Origin: Bacillota bacterium
GTDB taxonomy: Bacteria; Bacillota; Clostridia; Peptostreptococcales; Anaerovoracaceae
NCBI GenBank assembly: GCA_023394035.1
Contig: JAEXBK010000058.1
Coordinates: 1-12,997 of the forward strand
Length of the DNA stretch: 12,997 nt
Reading direction: 5' to 3'
Positions 1-6,052 of the stretch are shown one piece after another. Every line of letters begins with the position of its first letter. The first letter of the stretch is position 1. Below the pieces are notes generated by a model. The model was given only the letters and a program-made list of their open reading frames with translations. It was not told the DNA's origin and searched no databases. The position numbers and the translations under genes were made by a program.

Positions 1-161
1 TCGTCAGTCAGCTTAAATTTGCTTTTCAGAAGCTCGTATAGAGATTCTCTCGGTGCTTTAATTATTGACGGATCTCCCCATTTGAATATTGACCTGTACG
101 ATTTTGACGAAAACTTTTCGTTGAACCACTTCGGCTCAAATTTCTTATATGGCTTTGACAT
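1..161 (-). CDS. N-terminal fragment of a gene running off the window, possibly a FAD-binding oxidase (AGPS/GlcD-like)
   Basis: An open frame starts at ATG 161-159 and runs without a stop to the left edge, giving 53 complete codons. The start is preceded by a good ribosome binding site (GAGGAAGAG, just upstream, overlapping the end of the previous gene). Only 11 bases separate it from the stop of the FAD oxidoreductase, so the two are almost certainly co-transcribed. The visible protein begins MSKPYKKFEPKWF and contains SYRSIFKWGDP near residues 21-31, followed by an LYELLKSKF stretch. From memory this resembles the N-terminus of clostridial FAD-binding oxidoreductases of the alkyldihydroxyacetonephosphate synthase / glycolate oxidase type, which often sit beside GlpA-like proteins. 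The FAD-binding domain itself lies outside the window, so the function is tentative; the existence of the gene is much better supported than its identity. Confidence 0.6.
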   Translation of the reverse strand, partial: MSKPYKKFEPKWFNEKFSSKSYRSIFKWGDPSIIKAPRESLYELLKSKFKLTD

Positions 162-172
162 CTCTCTTCCTC

Positions 173-2374
173 CTATCTGTGATCCTTCGAGGCAATCACA
201 TCACATCCGCTTCCGCATATGTCTTTTACTATTATATCTCCGCACTTTACGGAGTCCGTTACAACAACTTTGCCGAGCGCCTTAATTGCATCCGCGATCA
301 AAGCCTTCGGAAGCTCGCCGCTCGTTCTTACAGGGAGACGCGGCTCGTCCTCGCTCGTCGTCCTTACCGTCGCGGTAAGGCTTCTTGACGGATTCGTAAG
401 CTCGTTCCGTCCGAATTTTTCTCCCTTCGGGCACCTGTTACCCGTAATTATTATATCACCGTTTGCGTCAGTATCGGCATGAAGCATACAGCTGTTCGGA
501 CATATTATGCATACAAAATCCTTTTTCTGCCCATCTCCGTGTCTTGCCGCTTCTCCCGCATCAAAGACATCGCCTGCGTTTTTCTCAAGCAGAACATTTC
601 CGTTAGGATAGCCCTTGCAGACTTCAGACTCGGAAATTCCCGCTTCTCTTGCAATTATCTTCGTAAGAAGCGGAGTACAGAAACCGCCGCCGCATCTGCC
701 CGATGTCGGTCTGACGCGCCTCTTGATGCCGTCAATCGTCTTGCACGGAACAGGTCTCTTCATAGCCGCAACGATTTCGCCTTCGCTTATTTCTTCGCAC
801 CTGCATACCATACGCCCGAAAGCCGGATTTTCTTTTATCAGCTTTTCACGCTCATCATCGCTCATTTCGGAGCATCTTATAAAGTCTTTTCTGTGCGGAT
901 TGAAAGCGGAATTTTCCTCAACGACTGCTTTCCTTGAAAGCATCTTCACCGCCAGACTCGCAACCTCTTCTCCGATTGCCGGAGCAGCCGTGAGACCCGG
1001 TGACTGAATGCCCGCCGCATGAATCACATTTTCCGCAGCTCTCCCGACTTCCACTATGAAGTCTTCCTCGTATGTCGCAGCTCTGACACCCGAAAAATAT
1101 GTGATTACATGACTTCTGTCAAGCCACTCGGCTTCTGCGCCGTGCTTTTCCATTACACCGTTTACGGTCGCCTGATCTGTCGCAAAGTCTTCCTTCGCGC
1201 TCACTTCAACCGCACTCGGTCCGACTAAAACATTGCCGTGAACCGTCGAAACTATACCGCCGCCCTTTGTATGTGAGCTCTTTGAGCTTTGACCGATCAG
1301 CGAATACAGTGTTTTGATGTGTTTTTTTGCCTTCTTATCGAGTATCAGGCTGCTGCCCTTTCTCGGATGTATCGAGAAAAAGCGATCGCCTGCCATCCTT
1401 GCTATCTCTTCCGAAAAGACTCCCGCCGCATTTATTATAATCCTCGGGTGTATTCGTCCGCGGTTCGTAATGACAGTCTTGACCGTATGCTTTCCCCCTG
1501 CCGCCTCCCCGGCTTCGGATTCCATGCCTATTACAGCCGTATCAAGGCTTATCTTCGCTCCGTTTTCGGCGGCATTTTCGGCTAAAGCTATCGTAAGGTT
1601 AAACGGGCATACTATTCCCGCTCCGTCAAAAAACAGTGCAAATTTGATGTTATCGGCAAGCCCCGGCTCGAGCTCGTGAAGCCTTTTACGCCCGACAAAG
1701 TTCGCATGCCCCGCAACCGTAAGCTTGAAATACGGGAGTGACAAAAGCGTCACAGGCAGCAATCTCCACTTGTTCATGCACAGATACTGCCCGCATCTGT
1801 TAAACTCGACCTCAAGCTCCTCGGACAGCTTCTCAAACATCCTGTTTCCTTTGTTGTTCAGGCGTTTCTTGAGCATGCCCGGAAGAATGTCTATTCCGGG
1901 ATGCACCATTCCGTCATTTCTCGACGACGCATGAATCGCAACGTCGTATTCCTTCTCGACGAGAATTACGTCGAGCTTGTATTTTGTGAGTTCTCTTGCA
2001 ATCGCGCAGCCTATAACGCCTCCGCCTATAACGAGAACGTCCGGTGCAGCGCCGTCCAAACTGTCATCCGTAAACGGCGGAAGCTCACCGAGATGAAACT
2101 CGGCAGATGTCTTTGACATGCCTTTTGATTCTTCATCAAATACGCGTTTCACATCTACCTGATTGCTCGATTCGGGCATGTCATTTACACGAATGTCGTT
2201 TACTATATGCTTCATGCTGCCGCGCTTTGCCGCCATAAGACCTGCGCGCACCTTTTCGTGCCAAGAATCGCATTCGCCGGTCAGGTGATAGCAGTTATTT
2301 ACCGTCTCCAGCCCGATCCTGCCTCCGAATTCCTTTTCAATTTTTTTCTTCTTTATGTAGAAACCGATATCCAT
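173..2374 (-). CDS. FAD-dependent oxidoreductase (GlpA/LhgO-like) with BON-like N-terminus, BFD [2Fe-2S] domain and DUF1667 domain
   Basis: A 733-residue fusion protein, cytoplasmic, with no signal peptide or membrane helix. Residue numbers here count from the TTG at 2377. Residues about 28-66 (HLTGECDSWHEKV to IVNDIRV) look like a BON-type repeat. The dinucleotide-binding motif GGGVIG is at 118-123 and opens a DAO-type FAD domain to about 485, ending in a typical GIQSPGLTAAPAIGEEVA segment. The BFD-like iron-sulfur domain has C525, C527, C562 and C567 (CxC, then CGGGFC). The last ~115 residues match DUF1667, with C623, C626, C630 and C649 (NRCPKGE) and the LPVRTSGELPK element. The best start is ATG 2374, seven bases after GGGAGG; the TTG just before it is too close. 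The family oxidises glycerol-3-phosphate or 2-hydroxy acids and passes electrons through Fe-S centres; the exact substrate is unknown. It leads the operon with the partial gene at 1-161. Confidence 0.88.
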   Translation of the reverse strand: MDIGFYIKKKKIEKEFGGRIGLETVNNCYHLTGECDSWHEKVRAGLMAAKRGSMKHIVNDIRVNDMPESSNQVDVKRVFDEESKGMSKTSAEFHLGELPPFTDDSLDGAAPDVLVIGGGVIGCAIARELTKYKLDVILVEKEYDVAIHASSRNDGMVHPGIDILPGMLKKRLNNKGNRMFEKLSEELEVEFNRCGQYLCMNKWRLLPVTLLSLPYFKLTVAGHANFVGRKRLHELEPGLADNIKFALFFDGAGIVCPFNLTIALAENAAENGAKISLDTAVIGMESEAGEAAGGKHTVKTVITNRGRIHPRIIINAAGVFSEEIARMAGDRFFSIHPRKGSSLILDKKAKKHIKTLYSLIGQSSKSSHTKGGGIVSTVHGNVLVGPSAVEVSAKEDFATDQATVNGVMEKHGAEAEWLDRSHVITYFSGVRAATYEEDFIVEVGRAAENVIHAAGIQSPGLTAAPAIGEEVASLAVKMLSRKAVVEENSAFNPHRKDFIRCSEMSDDEREKLIKENPAFGRMVCRCEEISEGEIVAAMKRPVPCKTIDGIKRRVRPTSGRCGGGFCTPLLTKIIAREAGISESEVCKGYPNGNVLLEKNAGDVFDAGEAARHGDGQKKDFVCIICPNSCMLHADTDANGDIIITGNRCPKGEKFGRNELTNPSRSLTATVRTTSEDEPRLPVRTSGELPKALIADAIKALGKVVVTDSVKCGDIIVKDICGSGCDVIASKDHR

Positions 2375-2419
2375 CAAGAAACCTCCCGTTTCAGTCTGTC
2401 AGCCGCTCGGCTAACTTTG

Positions 2420-2452
2420 ATTATATAATACACCTATTATTCGAAAAGTCAA
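2420..2452 (-). promoter_or_regulatory. Promoter of the FAD oxidoreductase operon
   Basis: On the minus strand a -35 box TTGACT (2452-2447) is followed, after 16 bases, by TATTAT (2430-2425), with an overlapping TATAAT (2425-2420) at a less favourable 21-base spacing. It lies about 45-75 bases upstream of the ATG at 2374. Spacing and match to the sigma-70/SigA consensus are good; the exact -10 is uncertain. Confidence 0.6.
2425..2440. promoter_or_regulatory. Candidate operator: perfect inverted repeat ATAATA-N4-TATTAT
   Basis: The sequence ATAATACACCTATTAT is a perfect 6-bp inverted repeat around CACC. It covers the -10 and part of the spacer of the leftward promoter, where a bound repressor would block RNA polymerase. 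The divergent TetR gene begins about 100 bases away, so it is the natural candidate to bind here. The arms are AT-only, so chance is a real alternative. A second, imperfect repeat (AACC-gcgaa-GGTT, 2451-2463) sits between the two promoters. Confidence 0.4.
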
Positions 2453-2470
2453 CCGCGAAGGTTTTGATGA

Positions 2471-2498
2471 TTGCAAAGAAAACGCGATTCGTTATAAT
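2471..2498 (+). promoter_or_regulatory. Promoter of the TetR regulator gene
   Basis: TTGCAA (2471-2476), a 16-base spacer and a perfect TATAAT (2493-2498) lie about 40 bases ahead of the regulator's start. The divergent promoter's -35 box is about 20 bases away, so one regulator could control both directions. Confidence 0.6.
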
Positions 2499-2536
2499 GT
2501 AATATATAGATAATAACTTTGATGGGAGATTTGATT

Positions 2537-3121
2537 ATGGCAGCTCCGCATAATGACAATATACGCGAAAAAATACTCGCCGCCGCTTCCGAGCTTCTCA
2601 AAACACGAACCTTTGATCAGGTGTCGCTTTCGGACATAGCAAAGGAAGCCGGCGTCACGAAGGGCAGCGTTTACTATTACTACAAAACCAAGAACGAAAT
2701 TCTATACGAGATAGCGGATTCGTATCTCGCAATACTTTACAGTGACCTTAAGAGCTGGATAGAAGATACAGGTAAGGACACCTCGCTTCCGCGCCTTGTC
2801 AAATACGCTCTGCAGCGCGGCGAACACGATTCGGGAAAGGGGCTCAGGCTTCACCTGACCCTCGAAGCCGTAAACGGTGACGAAAAAATCAGGCAGCAGC
2901 TCCTTGACCGCTATACCCTGTTCAGAAAAGAACTCGGCAGACTCGTCGTACAGCGGCTTCTGCGCAAGAACCTGCCTCCCGAAGAAGCCGAGAAAAAAGA
3001 ATATTTCTACGGCTGGCTGCTCGTTTTGCTCGTTGACGGCATGATGCTCCAGAATCTCATGCAAAACGACGAGCTCGATGAAATCGCAATCACGGAAGAG
3101 CTTGTAAATATGCTAAGATAA
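2537..3121 (+). CDS. TetR/AcrR-family transcriptional regulator
   Basis: A 194-residue protein of normal TetR length. The N-terminal DNA-binding domain spans about residues 8-55: helix IREKILAAASELLKT, then the helix-turn-helix VSLSDIAKEAGVTKGSVYYYYKTKNEIL, typical of TetR proteins. The C-terminal two thirds are helical and would form the ligand pocket and dimer interface; nothing there identifies the ligand. The frame stays open to a TTG at 2519, but ATG 2537 is preferred because GGGAGA (2524-2529) lies eight bases before it. It is transcribed divergently from the FAD oxidoreductase operon across a 141-162 bp region with both promoters and a candidate operator, so it probably represses that operon and itself. 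It is followed by a strong terminator. Family assignment is firm; the target is inferred from position. Confidence 0.93.
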   Translation: MAAPHNDNIREKILAAASELLKTRTFDQVSLSDIAKEAGVTKGSVYYYYKTKNEILYEIADSYLAILYSDLKSWIEDTGKDTSLPRLVKYALQRGEHDSGKGLRLHLTLEAVNGDEKIRQQLLDRYTLFRKELGRLVVQRLLRKNLPPEEAEKKEYFYGWLLVLLVDGMMLQNLMQNDELDEIAITEELVNMLR

Positions 3122-3122
3122 T

Positions 3123-3155
3123 AAAATGCCCCGCTTCAATTCGGGGCGTTTTTTT
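3123..3155. terminator. Bidirectional rho-independent terminator
   Basis: A GCCCCG (3128-3133) / CGGGGC (3142-3147) stem with an 8-base loop is followed by a run of seven T on the plus strand. On the minus strand it is followed by an ATTTTATT tail. It starts six bases after the regulator's stop codon and overlaps the end of the converging small gene, so it can stop transcription from both sides. Confidence 0.88.
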
Positions 3156-3330
3156 ATTCCTTCGGCGTCGTTCTTCTGACTATCAGCGCGGCAATCAGGG
3201 CAGCCCATCCGATGAAGGATGAGATTACCCAAAGCGTTTTCCAGCGGGCTAAGTTGAAAATCGCCGAACCGAGCAGCGATACGATTGCAACGAGATACAA
3301 TAACCTCTGCAGCTTTCTCTTCTTTTCCAT
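3154..3330 (-). CDS. Small two-helix membrane protein of unknown function
   Basis: A 58-residue protein: a basic start (MEKKRKLQR), a first hydrophobic helix at about residues 9-28, a short polar loop containing RWKT, a second helix at about 32-52, and a positively charged tail (VRRTTPKE). Both ends are basic, which suggests that both lie in the cytoplasm with a short external loop. The frame extends upstream to an ATG at 3342, but the four codons in between contain GGAGGTG. That element is ideally placed as the ribosome binding site for ATG 3330 (five-base spacing), so 3330 is chosen. A TATAAT on the minus strand (3356-3351) lies close upstream, with no good -35 box, so the gene may also be read through from the phosphodiesterase gene. 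I do not recognise a family. Confidence 0.7.
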   Translation of the reverse strand: MEKKRKLQRLLYLVAIVSLLGSAIFNLARWKTLWVISSFIGWAALIAALIVRRTTPKE

Positions 3331-3444
3331 ATCCACCTCCATGCTAACAAATTATATCAAAACGTTTTTTCCGATTCCTCTATATGACTGTCAACTGAAT
3401 GTTCAAATTCCGGATTCCTGTACGATATGTTCATGAATTACCTC

Positions 3445-4257
3445 TTACCTTACTTCAGGTTCGTAAAACTCGAAGATCTCGGCGGCGTTGCCTTTGTTGT
3501 CTCCCGGCTTACGGCTCGTCCAGCATACAGGAACACATCCGAGGCGTTCTGCAAGCCTTACCGTCAGCGGCTTCTTTGAAATCTTGTACGCTATAAAATC
3601 GGGGCGGCTCAAAATGTTCATCAGGCAGTTTCCGAGAAGGAAGGAGTTTGTTTTTGATGTTGAGCCTCCGTATGAAGACGGCGGGCTTGCAAGCTGTCCG
3701 CGTATAATGCGCGGGGCGTTTCGTCTGAACCACATGACTATACGAGGATCAAAGCTCTCGATGCAGTATTTCCCGTCGTACTCTTTTAGGAGCTTGTATG
3801 TCTTCTCACAAAGCTCCCTGTTTCGCCTTCCGCTCTTAAGCTCAACTATGAGCGCACCTCTGCCGTCAACAAGATAAAGCACCTCGCTGAAAAGCGGGAT
3901 TCTTTCCCTTGAGCCGAAAATATTGAGGCGCATAAGTTCATCATATGTGAGTTCGTCAACGCGCTTTTCGATTTCGCAGGCACGCTTCAGATCATCATCG
4001 TGGAAGACTACGACCTTTCCGTCCTTTGAAAGCTGCACGTCAAGCTCCATTCCGTAACCGCGATCTGCCGCCGCCGCAAATGCAGGAAGCGAATTTTCGG
4101 GTATGGATTTGTCCTTGCTGTGAAGCCCTCTATGGGCGAAAAAATGGGTGTTCAGCTCGGCGAATCTTTGTGATGCCTTGCCGTTCGGTGCCGTAAGCAG
4201 CAGCGTTGCCGCAGCTAAAATCACCGGAATCGAAATTAATATTATTGATGTTGTCAT
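3445..4257 (-). CDS. Glycerophosphodiester phosphodiesterase, membrane-anchored
   Basis: A 270-residue GDPD-family enzyme that hydrolyses glycerophosphodiesters to glycerol-3-phosphate (or a related product) and an alcohol. One N-terminal hydrophobic helix (about residues 3-22) with no obvious cleavage site suggests a membrane anchor. The catalytic set is visible: AHRG with H42 and R43, PENS with E54 and N55, MELDVQ with E71 and D73, VVFHDD with H86, and VELK with E139 and K141. The C-terminus (VPVCWTSRKPG to EIFEFYEPE) corresponds to the family's last strand and short end. The start ATG 4257 is preceded by AGAGGT at five bases. It is divergent from the MFS transporter with overlapping promoters. 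A link to the nearby glycerol-3-phosphate-dehydrogenase-like protein is plausible but inferred; the family is also used generally in phospholipid or teichoic acid turnover. Confidence 0.93.
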   Translation of the reverse strand: MTTSIILISIPVILAAATLLLTAPNGKASQRFAELNTHFFAHRGLHSKDKSIPENSLPAFAAAADRGYGMELDVQLSKDGKVVVFHDDDLKRACEIEKRVDELTYDELMRLNIFGSRERIPLFSEVLYLVDGRGALIVELKSGRRNRELCEKTYKLLKEYDGKYCIESFDPRIVMWFRRNAPRIIRGQLASPPSSYGGSTSKTNSFLLGNCLMNILSRPDFIAYKISKKPLTVRLAERLGCVPVCWTSRKPGDNKGNAAEIFEFYEPEVR

Positions 4258-4275
4258 GATTTACCTCTCGGACTT

Positions 4276-4304
4276 ATTGTACCACATACGGAAATAATGT
4301 AGAA
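4276..4304 (-). promoter_or_regulatory. Probable promoter of the phosphodiesterase gene
   Basis: Minus-strand TTCTAC (4304-4299), a 17-base spacer and TACAAT (4281-4276), about 20-45 bases upstream of the start at 4257. The -35 match is weak. It is almost superimposed on the opposing promoter of the MFS gene. Confidence 0.4.
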
Positions 4305-4305
4305 T
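4277..4305 (+). promoter_or_regulatory. Probable promoter of the MFS transporter gene
   Basis: TTGTAC (4277-4282), a 17-base spacer and TAGAAT (4300-4305), with the gene starting at 4349 after an AGGAG ribosome binding site. It shares nearly all its bases with the promoter on the other strand. Confidence 0.4.
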
Positions 4306-4348
4306 ACATATATACGTTATTATTCATCCCGTTTTAGGAGAGAAAGAA

Positions 4349-5911
4349 ATGAAACTGAATTATAAACGAACCCTTTGCGTAGGATTCGCATTTTTCCTGA
4401 TTTGCATGTTCTGGCAGGCATACGACAACACCATTCCTCTTATTCTCACAAACAAGTTCGGAATGTCTCAGACATCCTCCGGCGCAATCATGGCACTCGA
4501 CAATATACTTGCGCTCTTCATGCTTCCGCTGTTCGGCGCACTATCAGACAAGTGCAAAAGCCCGCGCGGCAGAAGAACGCCTTTTATCCTCGTAGGAACG
4601 ATTGTCGCCGTCATCGCTTTTGTCGGTCTGTCGGTGGCTGACGGAATACAGCTAAAGAACATTCAGGACATATCGCAAATAGACGATCAGATAGCGCTTT
4701 CAAGGATCTACGAAGCCGAGAAGGATTCCGAGCTCATAAGACCCGACGGAGAAAAGTTCACGCTCTCCGATCATTTCACTGAGGCCGAATTCACCTCAAT
4801 CAAAAGCATCGCCCCCGGCGAAAACGGAAAGCAGGTAACAAACCACGACTACACCAATTATGTCGTTCCTGCGAGACAGGCTTTGATAAGGCAGATAACA
4901 AAAGATAATCCGGGTACGCTTGTACTGTTTGTAACGCTTCTGCTTGCCGCGCTTGTTTCGATGTCCACATTCAGATCGCCTGCGGTCGCTTTGATGCCGG
5001 ACGTCACAATAAAACCGCTGAGGTCAAAGGCTAACGCCATAATAAATCTCATGGGTACTGCAGGCGGAATAATCGTTCTCATCCTCGGCGTGGTTTTCGG
5101 AACGAGCAAGCTGATGAACTCGATGATGAATTACACATTCTTCTTCGGAACGGTTGCCCTGATGATGGTTGCGGCGCTCGTAATATTCATGCTCACAGTC
5201 AAGGAGCCTCTGTTCGTAAAGGAAATGCGGGAAGAGAGCAAAAAATTCGGTATCACAGACAAAGACGACGAAGCGGATGCCTCCGATCCACAAAGTCGCG
5301 GGCTTTCAAAAGCGGAGCTAAAGTCGCTCATCTTCATACTTGCTTCCATCGTATTCTGGTTTATTGGCTACAACGCCGTAACATCAAAATACTCGGTATA
5401 CGCAACAACAATACTGCACAAGGATTACAATCTTACCCTGATGATTGCTCAGGCGGCGGCAATAATTTCATATCTCCCGGTCGGCATCGTAGCATCAAAA
5501 TTCGGCAGAAAAAAGACTATCATAGCAGGTGTAATAATGCTTGCAGGTGCCTTTGCCGGAGCAATGACGATGACATCAGACAGTCCCGCAATGCTCATGA
5601 ATGTATTCTTTGCGCTTGCAGGTATCGCATGGGCCACTATCAACGTCAACTCGTTCCCTATGGTAGTGGAAATGTGCAGCGGCAGCGATGTCGGAAAATA
5701 CACAGGCTACTACTATACGGCCTCTATGGCTGCTCAGGTTGTAACGCCGATAGCATCCGGCTTCCTCATGGACAGACTCGGCATGAGAGCACTCTTCCCT
5801 TATGCGGCGATTTTCGTTTCACTCGCTTTTGTGACAATTCTCTTCGTAATGCACGGCGACTCAAAGCCTACTGCAAAAACCGGCATCGAAGCACTTGAAG
5901 ATGCGGAATAG
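4349..5911 (+). CDS. MFS transporter, GPH/SLC45-like cation symporter
   Basis: A 520-residue integral membrane protein with the two six-helix halves of the major facilitator superfamily. The loop between helices 2 and 3 carries GALSDKCKSPRGRRTPFI (63-80), the signature style of the glycoside-pentoside-hexuronide / SLC45 group. The matching loop of the second half has KFGRKKT (about 384-390). Between helices 3 and 4 there is a polar insertion of roughly 85 residues (about 99-187). By topology it should face outside. It makes the protein longer than the usual ~450 residues. A charged central cytoplasmic loop follows helix 6 (about 285-325). The start has AGGAG about eight bases upstream. The gene stands alone, ending in a strong terminator. 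The substrate is unknown; sugars or glycosides are usual for the group, and a glycerophospho-compound is only suggested by the divergent phosphodiesterase. Confidence 0.87.
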   Translation: MKLNYKRTLCVGFAFFLICMFWQAYDNTIPLILTNKFGMSQTSSGAIMALDNILALFMLPLFGALSDKCKSPRGRRTPFILVGTIVAVIAFVGLSVADGIQLKNIQDISQIDDQIALSRIYEAEKDSELIRPDGEKFTLSDHFTEAEFTSIKSIAPGENGKQVTNHDYTNYVVPARQALIRQITKDNPGTLVLFVTLLLAALVSMSTFRSPAVALMPDVTIKPLRSKANAIINLMGTAGGIIVLILGVVFGTSKLMNSMMNYTFFFGTVALMMVAALVIFMLTVKEPLFVKEMREESKKFGITDKDDEADASDPQSRGLSKAELKSLIFILASIVFWFIGYNAVTSKYSVYATTILHKDYNLTLMIAQAAAIISYLPVGIVASKFGRKKTIIAGVIMLAGAFAGAMTMTSDSPAMLMNVFFALAGIAWATINVNSFPMVVEMCSGSDVGKYTGYYYTASMAAQVVTPIASGFLMDRLGMRALFPYAAIFVSLAFVTILFVMHGDSKPTAKTGIEALEDAE

Positions 5912-5942
5912 GATATATGGTTTAGTGTTATACTAAAAAATC

Positions 5943-5966
5943 AGGAGGCTTAGCGCCTCCTTTTTT
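5943..5966. terminator. Rho-independent terminator, probably used from both sides
   Basis: A perfect 7-bp stem AGGAGGC (5943-5949) / GCCTCCT (5955-5961) with a TTAGC loop is followed by six T on the plus strand. On the minus strand the stem is followed by GATTTTTTAG. It sits 30 bases after the MFS gene and about 90 bases after the end of the converging seven-gene operon. Confidence 0.88.
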
Positions 5967-6012
5967 CGTAATTATACAGCTTGTATTCGCATGCTGCGGT
6001 GCAAGCGTTACT

Positions 6013-6043
6013 GCGGCGAGCTTAATTCACCGCCCTGCGCCGC
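6013..6043. other. GC-rich inverted repeat in the 3' untranslated region
   Basis: GCGGCG (6013-6018) and CGCCGC (6038-6043) are complementary across 19 bases, in a stretch clearly richer in GC than its surroundings. A competing shorter pairing (GGCG/CGCC) lies within it. No T-run follows on the minus strand, so it is not a classical terminator for the amidohydrolase gene. It may simply be structured mRNA 3' end. No gene was found in 5967-6052. Confidence 0.3.
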
Positions 6044-6052
6044 TGCTTTTAA

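Noticed and set aside
219..937. Long plus-strand open frames opposite the FAD oxidoreductase, such as 479-937
   Set aside because: They are antisense shadows of a clearly coding frame with multiple conserved domains; their translations resemble no protein family and lack ribosome binding sites.
2519..2536. TTG start for the TetR gene
   Set aside because: The GGGAGA site at 2524-2529 lies inside this extension and is correctly spaced only for ATG 2537.
3351..3394. TTGACA (minus strand 3394-3389) paired with TATAAT (3356-3351) as a strong promoter for the small membrane gene
   Set aside because: The spacing is 32 bases, far outside the 16-18 needed; only the TATAAT remains as a weak hint.
4293..4324. 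AATAAT / ATTATT inverted repeat upstream of the MFS gene as a second copy of the TetR operator
   Set aside because: Arms are AT-only, the spacer is 20 bases instead of 4, and the order of bases differs from the 2425-2440 repeat; chance is likely in such AT-rich sequence.
6013..6043. GC-rich inverted repeat as a dedicated terminator of the dipeptidase-amidohydrolase operon
   Set aside because: It has a 19-base loop and no T-run on the minus strand; the nearby stem at 5943-5961 has proper terminator features in both directions.
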